A stretch of 48,458 nucleotides of DNA, taken from contig LPNZ01009003.1 of assembly GCA_001655205.1 (NCBI GenBank), positions 1 through 48,458 on the forward strand. The letters are read 5' to 3'. The notes under the pieces are model-generated. The model did not search any database. It had not been told where the DNA came from and was given only the letters and a program-made list of their open reading frames with translations. Source of the DNA: Lenisia limosa (Eukaryota > Breviatea). Shown here one piece after another: positions 31,990 to 43,463 of the stretch. The position numbers and the translations under genes were made by a program. Each line of letters starts with the position of its first letter. The first letter of the stretch is position 1.

Positions 31990-33073
31990 ATGTTTGGGCA
32001 GTTCTTTCTTGTGGGTCCCAAGGATTGCCTCCTATGTCATTTGAACCTCTCAGAGGACGTACAGGAGGTTGGAGAAGGGGACAGTTCTTCATTTGATACT
32101 GTTTGTAAACAAATATAGTGTTGAGAGGTTAAAAAAAAAAAGCAGAGTTATTATTTATAACAAATACCTTTTTGAATGATATAATGAATGAGCTGACACA
32201 TTTGAATGTGTCATTTAATAATTCTCTTACTATTTCCAGACTACTTTATCAAGACACATCTTTTTCGTATTTCTTCTAATAACCTCAAGGATCCCAAAGA
32301 CCCGAACGCACACTTAGCCCACCTTGTTGCCCACGCGTCTCTCGATTTGATTGATGAGGTTTCAGCATCGTCCTCCAATCCGTACGCCGGATCACCTTAA
32401 ATCTGGAAACAACACATTCAATAGTATTGATTCCCAATAGAGTTTGCTCAGAGTGGCTTGTGATAATTGCCACTTTTTAGCATGCACACTGTCTGCCATT
32501 GTCATATGTTTAAAAGGCATGGAAGCACAAAAAAATCCCATTTTTTGGTATTGCCACAAAACAAATCCAAGTCTGACGCATGTTCTTAAGTGCTAGAGTA
32601 TTATTATGTCGCCTCTCTAAGCGTGCTTGTATTTTTCTGAATCAGGGTGGTGTACTGACACTTTTAGATTTATCAAGGTTGCAGATCGCTTTAAAGACTG
32701 GACCGTTTCTGCATATATTCACTCCTCAAGTGAGTGACAGGGGGAAAGGCAAACAAATGAATAGTACATTGAAGAATCAATCAAAAAAAAAAAAAGCTAC
32801 AAAAACAAATACGCAGTACAATACGAGACTGAAAACACAGATATTCTCTTGGGGTGTTTTTCATTGCTATGATAGGCATTTTCAGTCGGATATTGTTTTA
32901 ATATGACTAAATAGTCACCACTTTAGTAGTGTTTTGTCCCAAGTACCAGTAGCTTTTGTGACACCTTAGTTTTCACGCTAGTTTTGCTGCATAACCTTCG
33001 ACCTGACGACAGTCTCAAACCATTCTTCCAGGAGGTGTCAGATATTGTGAATCGCGTTTGGAGGGGGATCTAA
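31990..33073 (+). CDS. TRAPPC2: Sedlin, TRAPP complex subunit 2
   Basis: Four exons with matching phases: 31990-32067, 32290-32381, 32668-32729 and 32970-33073 (TAA), 111 residues. TRAPPC2/sedlin is a longin-fold core subunit of the TRAPP tethering complex, which activates the Rab1/Ypt1 GTPase in ER-Golgi traffic. The start MFGQFFLVGPKD corresponds to the family's FYFVIVG-type first strand; HLAHLVAHASLDLIDE matches the HLNQFIAHAALDLVDE block; FIKVADRFKDWTVSAYI matches the LKTVDKFNEWFVSAF block; LLHNLRPDDSLKPFFQEV matches MLHDIRQEDGIKNFF. Spacing between the blocks is kept with no indels in the second half. It is about 30 residues shorter than the usual 140: the N-terminal loop is reduced and the C-terminus stops soon after the FF..V helix (NRVWRGI). 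TRAPPC2L is the alternative; the motifs favour TRAPPC2. Confidence 0.9.
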
Positions 33074-33179
33074 GATTCGAAAAAGAAACGGGACATGTCA
33101 ATTTTCCTTTATTTCACGTAACTTCGCCCAAACTTCGACTTTGTTGTACATAGAGACGAAAAGAGTCGAACTCACATTT
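33074..33179. other. Short 3' flank of TRAPPC2
   Basis: Non-coding stretch between the sedlin stop and the doubtful minus-strand gene; nothing recognised. Confidence 0.4.
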
Positions 33180-33582
33180 TTAGATGGCAATGAACCCGTT
33201 TTTTTCAATAGAACAACCAGTTGAGAACGCAGCCTTTGAGAACCATGTGAGGCTGATTGCACGAAAATGGCTGACAAAGAGAAAGCAGTAGTGTTTGTGG
33301 TGTACCTGATTTTATTTATTTCTTTAGAACATTCATTGTGATGAGGAAGGGGAGTAAAATGAAGGATTTCGATAAAGAATATTAGCATACCGAATAGTCT
33401 GAAACAACAAAAGGGGGAATGTTTTGATTCGGATTATTTTGCATATCTTTTCGTTTCGATTTTTCCTTGGGAGGGAAGCGAGTGATTCTTTTTTGTGTGG
33501 AGTAACATAATATCATTTGTATGTTGTTGTTTTCTTCTATTTGTGAAAATATGCGTCGAACCACCTTACGCTTTGCTGGCAT
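33180..33582 (-). CDS. Doubtful small hypothetical protein (2 exons)
   Basis: ATG at 33582 opens a 64-codon frame (MPAKRKVVRRIFSQIEENNN) that reaches a GTATGC donor at SDYS (about 33391). An AATCAG acceptor near 33304 continues in phase 0 (VHHKHYCFLFVSHFRAISLT) to TAA at 33182-33180, about 105 residues. The composition is Lys/Asn/Ile-rich and it lies between the convergent 3' ends of TRAPPC2 and the epimerase, where antisense UTR sequence is expected. I recognise no domain. Confidence 0.3.
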
Positions 33583-33717
33583 TTCGTTTTCTCAGTTAAG
33601 AAGTACAGAAAACCCCACAGTGGTACCAAGGTTACATTACCTGTATAGCCTGAAAACAACCATTTTAGCCTAGTTTGTCTGGGAGGCAATCCACTTGTTC
33701 ACTGGTGAGAGAAGGTT

Positions 33718-35304
33718 CTAAAGTTTCAGCACAGATTTGGCGGCTCCTGAAGATACAAAACATGGTATATTTTAGAACGGCAATACTGAATATCATTCCA
33801 CTCCCTCGATAGATACCCACCTCAATAGCAACCTTCCTATCCGCAGCCTTGAAAACACCAGTGCCTGCAACAATGCTGTTCGCCTTGGGGGTGAGTCCAG
33901 AAATAATAATATCAGGCAAAAACAGGATCAGGATCACCCCCCACTCCAGCCTCGGCAACGAACTTCACCGTTTCGCCATTGATACCGCCATCAACCTGAG
34001 AGGTAACATAGTGTCTTATCATGAGATAGTAATGTGATACTATCCAAGTAACTTAATCTTTGGATTTTCAGAAAAAAGAATACATAGAATATATTTGCCA
34101 ATTAATTTTGCATGGATATTTATTTCATTCTTTTCTGAAAACTACCTTAGTTTCACCCCCCCCCCCTACTTGAATGTTAATGATGGGGTTGGCAGCGCGA
34201 ATAGCCTTGATTTTATCCACCATGTCCATCATGAAGGACTGTCCTCCGAAACCTGAAAGGTCAATACAAAGGGGGCATCCAAAACTGAGCTTCGCCAAAA
34301 CCGTCTTTCAATGTCCTTTTTCAACTAACAAACCCAGTGTTCTCCTTTGAAGGGAACAAAACCCCTATGAGGAATTTGACTGGAGAATATAGGGGTAGCC
34401 TCATAAAAACACTGTGAGTAGCTCACCAGGCCTGACAGTCATCACAAGAAGGGTGTGGACACTGCTGCTGATGTAAAGTTCCTCCGCTATTTCATAGGGG
34501 GTGTCGGGACTAATGGCAACACCAGCCTTGACAGGTAAACAACATAATAAAAGTATCAGTTCACTTGGTATAACGTATCAACACTTCTTTCTGAACTGCA
34601 TTATATTGATAACATCATAGATATGTAGAGATGAGAAGTAGTATCTAGTCCATATAATGATCACATGGTACACCCGTAAACTAATTGAACATACCTTCAT
34701 GCCAGCATCATTGATCATCCTCACCAGGTTCTTGGGGTCATCAGTGGCTATAATGTGACAAAGCTTTTATAATGGCTCATATTTATCATGACAAATACAA
34801 AGACAAACCACACATACTGTACTCCATGTAGATATACATGTACTTCTACAGGCCTCCCCAGAGCAAGACACACATAATTCATGTTTGTAAAAGGGAACTG
34901 ACCTTCGATATGAAAAGTAAACAGGTCAGCGCCGGCCTTGGCAAACGCTTCAACGTACTTCTCAGGCTTCTCAACCTGGTTGATCAATAATGTTCTTAAT
35001 TTAAATATGTTATGCAACTACTCGCTCTAATACCCAATGACCCAAAAAATGATGTGATCATCATCTCTCCCACCATCAAGTGGCAGTCTAAGAAGGCCTT
35101 GGTGTGTTTGCGCAGGGAGGAGACAACGGGAGCGCCGATGGTCAGGTTCGGGACAAAATGGTGGTCCTAAATGAGAGCAATAAATCAAACCATTACATCA
35201 ATGTGAAGCCATTCGGCACCCTTGGACACAACATCTTGGCATTCTGTCGCAAGACAAGCAAAGTCTGCAGAGAGAATGGAGGGGGATACAACGGCCTTCA
35301 GCAT
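33718..35304 (-). CDS. RPE: Ribulose-phosphate 3-epimerase
   Basis: Nine exons give 220 residues, the normal length: 35304-35191, 35166-35074, 34975-34903, 34747-34695, 34526-34427, 34252-34170, 33995-33945, 33883-33817, 33746-33718 (TAG); all phases agree. The enzyme interconverts D-ribulose 5-phosphate and D-xylulose 5-phosphate in the cytosolic pentose phosphate pathway, using a metal ion in a TIM barrel. Visible landmarks: [12 protein letters not shown] at the start; WLHIDVM (catalytic/metal His and Asp); [21 protein letters not shown] (metal His); [24 protein letters not shown] (phosphate loop); VDGGIN (catalytic Asp); [11 protein letters not shown]. The usual MDGHFVPN has His for Gly (MDHHFVPN). 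Intron 1 (35167-35190) is only 24 nt. It is divergent from adenosine kinase, 265 bp apart. Confidence 0.97.
35167..35190 (-). other. 24-nt intron in the epimerase gene
   Basis: Sequence GTTTGATTTATTGCTCTCAT plus TTAG on the minus strand. Removing it joins HIDVM to DHHFVPN exactly as the epimerase family requires; leaving it in gives an in-frame TGA. Length 24 is a multiple of three. Confidence 0.85.
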
Positions 35305-35569
35305 TTTCGGTTATTCTGTGAAATTACTACCAGCTCACAAAGTAGTAGAGTTAGAGGGGAAGAGGAAGAGCAACAAAAGGAAAGAGATTGATGGCGTTAG
35401 CGCCACTGTGTATAAAGGTTGAATCAAACATTTACTTAGGCCTTTTTAACCCTCTTCTCAAGGTTAGCTTTGCCAAGTATTGAATCTCAATAGAAAAAAA
35501 AGCGACTTATTCTTGTCATGTTTTCATTTATAATTCTTGCATGACTTTGACGTCACGACTTTAGGAAAA
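35305..35569. promoter_or_regulatory. Divergent upstream region of RPE and adenosine kinase
   Basis: 265 bp between two well-supported start codons pointing apart. A CGTCACGAC-like motif (TGACGTCA core at 35547-35556: GACGTCAC) lies about 15-25 bp before the adenosine kinase ATG, reminiscent of a CRE/ATF-type site; function is untested. Confidence 0.4.
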
Positions 35570-38105
35570 ATGTCTTGCTGTGGCTGTTCTGATACCTGTG
35601 CTCCCCCCGCCAAGAGATCTAAGTCCCTTGCCGCAGAGGAAGGAGCTGTCCTTTGCCTTGGAAACCCCCTTCTCGACATCACTGCTTCAGTTTGTTGAAA
35701 TTAGTACTTCCTTTTAACTTTGATCAGGTTGATGAGAAGTTCCTCAAGAAGTACGACTTGAAGTCTGGCAACGCCATCCTTGCTGATGAGAAGCACAAGG
35801 ACCTGTGAGCAAGGGAAGCATAAATAGTTTTGAATGGAGTAGTCATGCTATAAAAATTGTGGATATATTCTATTGGACAGAGAAGTTATGCTTCTGCCTT
35901 TGTAATTCTCTGACTGCTATAACGATAATACAGCACTTCTTCCACGAAAACACCTCATCTTACCTGAATCAACTTAACATGTTAGTAATGTATAGTCATT
36001 TGTAGCCGAGAGTCCCCGATTTCACCTCGGATGGTCGCACCCACTTCAATTCTTCAATTCACCTCCCAGCTACAAGGAGATGACTGACTCCATGAAGGTC
36101 GAGTACTCCGCTGGTGGCGCCGGACAGAACTCCGTTCGTGTTGCCCAGGTATGCCAATCTCGGGCCCATGAATAATCCCCACATTGTTTCTCTTCCCTTG
36201 GTCTCTATAACAATTATCATATTGACTCGTCTGTTCTATGACTTGAACGTATAAAGAATGCAAAATTACCACATTCACCCCATACGAAGGTGTCATCGAA
36301 TCCCCTTGTAAATTGGTTTAATTAGTCCCCAGTGGATGCTTAAGGAGCACATGCCCTCCGGAACCTCATACATTGGCTGCATTGGTGACGATGAGTTTGG
36401 CAAGACCCTCAAGAAGGAGGCTGAAAAGGTATTCAACTCATAGTGATGGTGTGGACGTCGGCCAAGTATAACCTTGTTTTTTCTCATCTCTATATTATTT
36501 ACTTTCTGATAATTCTATCTGATTTCTCGATTTGTTTATTTGATCTTTCCATTTTTATTCTGCTATGTCTTTTTATCTTTGTGACCTTCCAGGACGGTCT
36601 TAAGACTTGCTACAAGGTCACTAAGGAACACCCCACTGGAACCTGCGCTGTTCTCGTTGAAGATAAGGAACGGTGGGTGTCTTTCTGGTGCTTCTGTTTG
36701 TCCCGGTAACCTTTTGATATTCGTCTTCTTCGCCTCAACCTCTTTCATTCGCAATTGCTTACATCCCAGTTCTATGGTTGCCAACCTCGGTGCTGCCAAC
36801 CACTACTCTCTCGATCACCTTAAGACTGACGCCAAGGAGTTCGTTGACAAGGCCAAGGTACCGCTCTTTTTCTCGTTTTGTTGACATTTATCTTTGGTTA
36901 TTTTATCATTGATCATTAAGATCTTCTACATCACCGGCTTCCACCTCACCGTCTCACCAGACGCTGTCATGCACATTGCCGAACACTCCGCTGAGAACAA
37001 CAAGGTATGAATAATCGCCTCTCTGCTCTTCGTTTCTTTTTTTTGTGAGGGAGCTGAGCAGCTGCTACCTGTATTCTAAGTTTCACGTTTCAGACCTTCA
37101 TCATGAACCTTGCTGCCCCCTTCATCATTGAGTTCTTCAACGTAAGCAAACCAGTGTGAATATGTATCATATTTTTTGACTCTTGGTTCATCATAATACA
37201 GTAACCATTGCGCACGGTGAATTGCTTTGTTGCCACATATTTAATTCGTTATTTTCATACACCTTAGGAGCCTCTTATGAAGTCTCTCGAGTACACTGAC
37301 ATTGTCTTTGCCAACGAGTCTGAAGCCGGTAAGCCGCTCCCCCATGTACTTTTTTTATATGTTGCCTCCGGTATGATGTGATATCTTACATGATTCTTCC
37401 CGACTATTTCTTATATCTTGTAGCCACCTTCGGCAAGGTCTCCAAGTGGGACACCACCGACCTCAAGGAGATTGCCCGCCGTCTTGCCGCTCTCCCCCAC
37501 AAGGGCTCCTCCAAGACCCGTACCGTCATCTTCACTCAAGTAAGCCCAGCAATATTCTTTCCTTTTGTTACATACACTATCAACTTCACTTTAACCTTTC
37601 AGGGCAAGGACGCTACCATTGTTGCTCACCGCGACGCCAAGACTGGAGAGGTCGAAGTCATGATGGTTGATGTGCCCCTTGTGAAGAAGGAGGAGATCGT
37701 CGATCTCAACGGTGCCGGTGACGCTTTCGTTGGAGGTTTCCTCGCCATGCGTGCTCTCAACAAGGTGAGACGGTACCCATTCTCCGATGTTTGCCAGTAG
37801 GGTTGTTCCAATAAATTCTCTACTTGTTTTGCTTCAGTTCAATTTCTTTTTAGGAATGTGCAACTCATATCCTGATCGAAATCAAGCCAATCTAACACGG
37901 TGTAGTGTACTGACGTTTGCATCGCTGCCGGTAACTACTCCGCTGGTGTCATCATTCGCCGTTCAGGGTATCAGGATTCTTGGGTCCCAATTTTGTCGAT
38001 TTGAGAATGACCATGTTTTTCTTGGCACATGTCCACTAGACTTGCACTCATTCATCCAGATGCACTTTCCCTGAGACTAACCCCGAGTTCAAGATCTGCT
38101 GTTAG
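35570..38105 (+). CDS. ADK: Adenosine kinase (PfkB family)
   Basis: Thirteen exons, all joining in phase, from ATG 35570 to TAG 38103-38105. The enzyme phosphorylates adenosine to AMP with ATP and is central to purine salvage, important in protists that cannot make purines. Visible: LGNPLLDITAS near the N-terminus; YSAGGAGQNSVRVAQW (substrate-binding GG..QNS); SYIGCIGDDEFGK; NLGAANHYSLDHL; MNLAAPFIIEFF; YTDIVFANESEA; and the PfkB signature DLNGAGDAFVGGFLA with the catalytic Asp (about 37700-37745); C-terminal GVIIRRSGCTFPE. Length about 350-360 residues, normal for the family. The N-terminus MSCCGCSDTC and the C-terminus KICC add unusual cysteines. Codons strongly favour C-ending forms (GCC, AAG, CTC, AAC) unlike the neighbouring genes, suggesting high expression. 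Confidence 0.97.
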
Positions 38106-38440
38106 TTTGCATGTTATCAATACTTGCTAAATAGAAGGTCTTCTTACAATCACCTTTCTTTTGATATGCCAGTGATACCAATGATATCGAGGAGGAATGA
38201 TATGCAGATGATATTCAGTGTATAATGCAATCTGAATGCAGTCCAATGGCGATTCAATAATTCAATAATTCTCAGCCACCTGCTGAAGGCAGTCCCGAAT
38301 TAATGCTGCGCTTACGAGGCTAGGGCTGACAACAGGCGTGTCATTTATAACCGAGACCATGGCTCGGAGTGTTTTCTGAAATAATTTAAAAATACCTTTC
38401 CTTCAACCTATTTTGATGCGAAGATAAAGAAATATTCACA
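38106..38440. other. Intergenic region between ADK and the metallophosphoesterase gene
   Basis: 335 bp without a supported exon. It holds several short GATAT/TGATAC-type repeats near 38163-38215 and a direct CAATAATTCAATAATT repeat. It must contain the downstream gene's promoter. Confidence 0.5.
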
Positions 38441-41400
38441 ATGGGAGGTAGAAGATCATCAAAGAAGAAGAAGGGAAAAGACAAGGCTGAAAAGGTGGAT
38501 GCTAACATAGTAAACGCTATTCTTCCTCTTGGAATTCATGGGTTGTATCAAGAGTACTGTGATTCTAAGCTTCGGCCAAAAGTAAGCTGCTTCTTTCTTC
38601 AGACCTTTGTTTTGGTGCTCTTCCTTACCTTATGTAGGCTCTTTTGAAGGGAAACCGGCCGTTGTCAATGGAAGAAGCCGAATTCGTCTTCGAACTCAAA
38701 AATGTCGGTTTCTAATACCGCTCTTGTGACTTCTCTAGGTGATATACACTCCTCCAGTAGTGATTGATGCAACAAGCGAGCAAAATCCGTCAACTCTGGT
38801 GTACCCCTCCGCCGATTCATCCTTGGTTGGTAAGAGTCTAAAGGACCAAACTCTTCTGTGTCGTTTGCTTCTTCTGCTTCCTTCTGAAAATGAGGAAAAG
38901 TACTCGTGTTTCGTGTGTTTAATTAATCTGATTTGTTCACTTTTTCAGTTTTTTTTTTTGTGGGTAATGACTTCCATCGTTGATGTTCTCCGACTAACTC
39001 TTGAAGAAATTTTGATATTCCATACAATTCTTTGGTTGGACTTTGGGGATTGCTTGAGTCATTTGGGCTCGCAAATATCAGATTATTTTTGCGAAATCTG
39101 AATTTACTTTTTCTGAGTTCATCGAATTGAATCGAACAATATCCTGGTTTGGTCACATTTCAGCCAAAGCGACAGGCAGGAAGAGCGGACAGACCTCCTG
39201 ATCTTCCCGAATTGGCTGAGGGCTGGGGAATGCTGGAAGTGAGAGGGAGTAAACAGCAAGATTCTACTCTCTCTAAGCTTTTTTTGACGTTTTAGGTTGT
39301 GAGTTTGTCTGATGTGCACGGCGACTTCCGAGGAACAGCTGTTCCCGATGGGGATGTGCTTATCATCTCGGGTGACGTGTTCCATCGTCTTGCTGAGACT
39401 GGCGAAGGTGAGCAGGCTTTGTAGTCCATCTTTTCGACAAGGGCTTGTTGAAGACAGATATCTTCAACAAATTGCGTTTTAGAGCATCTAAAGCTCTGTT
39501 ATCTCACCCCTGCAGAAGCGGAAGATGCCATGTCAGATCTGAACGAATGGATTGGTGCACTCCCACATGACCTCAAAATCGTTGTCGCTGGTAACCACGA
39601 AATGGGTATGTGGTTGTGTTGTTTGCAAGCAGTGGATGTGATTTTCTGACCCACTCAGCGTTCGACCATTGGGGAAGTGACATGGTACAGGATATGCTCT
39701 CCAACGCAGTGTACCTTGAGGTAGCTTTTCCTTTCCAATATTGTTCATGGCTACATCCCTCTTCATAGATAGGCGAAATGGATGAAAGATAATAAATATG
39801 TCAAACCAATCTAATATTCACCTATTAGAACTCCGGGATTGTCTTTGAGAATGTGCGCTTCTTTGGATGGCCTTGGAATACTTCGTCCATGGTGAGGCAA
39901 TATTGGGTCATTTTCTGTGGCGAAAACTACTCAATTAAGGATGTTGTTTGGTTGTTTTTCTGCCGATTTCCAAGTTGTATTTGACCCATTCAGGCATTTG
40001 GTACACTGAACCTTCAACCCGAAGCTGAAGTCATTCTTTCGTAAGTCTTGGGCATTCTTTGAGTAGCAAAGTGAAAACTTATTACACATAATACAGCCAG
40101 ATAAGAATTATTTTCTCTAACGTGCACAGATGCAACTGTGATGTCCTTGTTACACACATGCCTATTCTGGGTGTTCTAGACCTGGGAAAATCCTCAACTG
40201 TGAGTCACGCTTCATGTTCTTGTTGCCTGCTTTCTGTCGGAATTAAAAGATACAGCATATCACACTACTACTCTTCATATTCCAATTCCTTGACACTGTT
40301 TTTTTTTTGTTATTTTTGTGTGAAAAGATGTAATATTTCAGGGACACTTCTGCCGATTCTGTGGTACCCATCACGAAGGCTTGCGGTGAGCTCTATTGCT
40401 ATTTTGATTTAGCACATCTGGTCCAAAATATTTGAGTTATCGTCTTGGATTACACTTCTTTAAACAACTACTAATCTGAACAGTCATTGGGGAGATATGG
40501 AGCTGTCTAAGGCGGTACATTTGAGTAAACCAGGCCTTCTCATCCACGGCCACACCCACCCCGGACGAGGCATTATCTGGAGAGGCGAAGGTCGTGTTGA
40601 ACTCTACGGTGTGCAAAGGGGGGATTCCACGATTTGTACTGAAAGTACCTTTTTGGGCACTTTAGAGCATTATTACCCATTCCATCTTTACTTTTAACAG
40701 GAGCTGGCCGGCTTCTCTCCGATCGGTTCTCCAACTGGTCCGACTACATCAGTCTCGGGCGTGGCAGTCTCAATGGATCGTGGGGAGGGGGAGGGGTACT
40801 GCTGTAGATAAAACCAATAAAGTTGGGTCAACTCTGAGCTATTGATGATAATTCCTCACACGACAGTGGCGAAGATGACTATCATCGAAGCAGGAGAGCG
40901 TCAAATGCAGTGGTTTTCTCGGGTCCCTTTAAGAATATGTTGGTTTGGTCCCCCTCCCAAAAACTATGTTAATAGTGTGTGTTTTGTTCATGTTGCCCCC
41001 TCAACAATGTTGTGGTAATTCTTTTCTAATCATGTTTTTTTTCACTTTCTTGGAAATAGTAACCCCTTAGTTACTTCAATCTGAAATACTCTGACCCAGT
41101 TCAACTGTCAGAAGAGGAAATTATCAAAAATCAAAAATGGGTAGGTAATTGGAATAGCTCAATTCAAAACTCTTCGCAAGTTTCTCAACACATTCAAGCG
41201 TCTTCAATATCCAATTTCAAGTAATGTTTGACAAGTTCACTTCTTTAGGTGGAAACGAAAGCTCTGTTGAAGCTTCAAAAGAAAGCCGTGATGAACAAGC
41301 GCAAACCCCCTGAAACCCTCCCTGATAGTACGCCTGGTTCGGCCTTTTGTTTCTTATATTTCAAAACCCCCTGACTCCCTGATAGTACGCCTGGTTCGGC

Positions 41401-42652
41401 CTTTTGTTTCTTATATTTCAAAACGCAAGGGTGTTCACCCTCGCATCTGTGGTAACTATCCAGGTGTAAAAATCAAACCGATGCGCCAACAAGATTTCCA
41501 TCGAGTTACACGGTATGAATTGAAGGGTAAACTGTTTGGGCTTCTAGTTAACCCATCAGACCGAAAGAGGACATTGAGTTGATCAAAGAAGCCGTGACGT
41601 CACCGCCGGTCTGTACCGTTGTCAACAACGCAATGAAGTGGGTGTTCTGTGATACTTCAAGCTTGGTGTTCTATGGTGCACTTCAAGCTTGGTTCCAGGA
41701 CTAACTCCTCAATAATGATGTTGTCTTCTTCAGACTGAGATAGCCATTCTCTCCAATACACCATCTCTAATATCCCCTAGACCCGTTGTATCTACTCTAA
41801 TCATTCATCAAGGCGGTCATGCAATTCCTGAAACAAGAAGGTTGGTTATAAATCACATTATGATACAAAATTGGAATTATTATATCATATATTACATCAC
41901 ATAGCATCATTTGCATACACATGATATGCATATCATATGATATGTACATATAATAACATGTTTTTTTTTGTTGTGGTTTGACTTCAGGTCGCTGACCATT
42001 ATTCCGCCGATGCCACGAAAGGGCCGTCCAGCCAAGATCCGACCGACTTTGTCCCTCCAGGCATGGAGCCCTTGCAAGGTATCACGGATTGTTTTGAATG
42101 CAATGTTGGATAGCCCTCCACTCCCTCTTTTTTTTTTTTTTACCAAACATTCCCAACCTTTAAATACTCCAACTAGAAGGCCTGTTTTGTGTTTAGTAAT
42201 CATAAAAAACTATTCCCACTGTTTTTGTTACACAGCACGCCTAGTAGTACTTTGACCCTTTAGTCCGCTGGCTCTACACCCCTTCATTCCGCTGCCACCA
42301 CACCAAGACCTCCTTCGGTGGGAGGGAGAGGGTCAGTATGCTAATTAACATTAACATGATGACTTGTCTTACGTTGTAGCGGTCGAATCACCTGACAGTA
42401 CCCTCACCTCGCCACCCGAGACCGTCAAGTCCGATGGTAGGCGGTTTCACTGGGTGTGATTTACGTAGGATGGATGTGCATCAGATTTTTTCTTTTTTTT
42501 TAATAAAAAAGCAAAACAAATCAATTTGTACTTGAGCATGATAGGTCCATTCGAACAGGTCCATTTCCTCCTATTACCCATTATAGTCGCGAAGTGTGTC
42601 GAACAACAGTGGATTCTCAGCCTCGTTTGGAATGAGTGATTCCGATGGATAG
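38441..42652 (+). CDS. MPPED-like calcineurin-type metallophosphoesterase with probable disordered tail
   Basis: From ATG 38441 (MGGRRSSKKKKGKDKAEK) the exons encode a calcineurin-like phosphoesterase: LSDVHGDFRG (39310-39340, motif I), LIISGDVFHR (motif II), VVAGNHEM (39583-39607, motif III), CDVLVTHMP (40136-40160, motif IV) and IHGHTHPGRG (40541-40570, motif V). This order and the WLG/LPxxxKIVVAGNHE style match the MPPED/UPF0046 family of metal-dependent phosphodiesterases; the substrate is unknown. The ending has two readings. Unspliced, the frame stops at TAG 40805-40807, with AATAAA just after. Spliced (43-nt intron from 40796), it runs in phase through about nine more exons: DDNSSHDSGEDDYHRSRRAS, LSEEEIIKNQKWVETK, an AT-hook-like PRKGRPAKIRP, Ser/Pro-rich pieces, ending GMSDSDG, TAG 42650-42652. 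I favour the long form because no separate start is visible for the downstream exons. The second exon's donor (GTCGGT near 38710) is unusual. Confidence 0.75.
41315..41424 (+). repeat. ~60-bp tandem duplication copying an exon end and its donor
   Basis: CCCTGATAGTACGCCTGGTT ... TTATATTTCAAAAC occurs twice in a row with almost no change. The first copy contains the last codons and the GTACGC donor of the exon ending ETLPD; the second copy repeats both inside the intron. Confidence 0.92.
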
Positions 42653-43463
42653 AGTGGAGAGTATGGTGACGTCATGTTGTGTTGACAGGGTTGGGTGGGT
42701 TGTTTCGTTGTTTCCTTTGTATTTGTTTGGGTTAAGTCCAAAACATGTTCATGTTTCTTTCTTGATGAAGATTTTGTTGGGTCTCTGACTCGAGCATTGA
42801 GCATTAGACTGTCATTTGAACATTTGTTGAACATTTGATGAAAACAGCTCTGACACAGTTTCACAATTTGAACTGTTTGATCCCACCCATTTCTTCATAA
42901 CTGCACTCAATTTTGGTTGATCACTCCCCCAATGTATATAATTAACAAAAGTGGCAAAAATTTCCCGATCCGCCGCCGGGTCCTCCTACCAGCAATATCA
43001 AAGTGAAATCGGAGTTTTGTCGGAGTTAGCCTGTGACCCGCCGGCGAAGAGTGAAACAAAATCCATGGGGTGTATATATCTTACGGTCTTCCACCCTTAC
43101 ACTACCTATGGCAAAATCTTTAAAACACAACAGTGCAGAAACTGATAAACACTGACACGGAGATACGAGACAGATACTCAGTAGAGAGGATTTGGTTAAA
43201 AAAAAAGGTTCTTTGGAGGGAGGAGAGTCCCTCCTTTCAGGTTTGCTCGCTAAAAGACGGTTAAATACTATATCACTGTATTTGAGCTCCCTCCGGTGGA
43301 TAAAGCCTATCCCACTTACAGTTTTCACTCTTTGGGGCTTTTCGTTACTGTTATCCTGGGTTCCTCTATATAACAACGCCAGTGCTATATTTTCATTATA
43401 TACTGTAGTAAACCAATGTAAACGATTGTTATTGCAGCGTTTTGGCCTTATTCCAGCAGAGCA
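42653..43463. other. Intergenic region with one GC-rich open patch
   Basis: 811 bp between the metallophosphoesterase and SAC genes. Most is AT-rich. At about 42950-43070 a GC-richer patch gives an open plus-strand frame (SRSAAGSSYQQYQSEIGVL) behind an AAAAG acceptor-like end, which could be an unassigned exon of either neighbour; I could not join it. Confidence 0.35.

Noticed and set aside
37857-37906. In-frame reading after a TTTTTAG acceptor, as an alternative last exon of adenosine kinase
   Set aside because: It ends at once with TAA and lacks the conserved RRSGCTFPE end; the acceptor at 37906 restores the full C-terminus in phase.
42574-42864. 96-codon minus-strand frame
   Set aside because: Antisense to the last exon and 3' flank of the plus-strand gene, low-complexity Thr/Pro/Lys composition, no splice partners.
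43026-43376. 116-codon minus-strand frame
   Set aside because: No motif, no splice context, and it crosses the GC-rich patch whose plus strand looks more codon-like.
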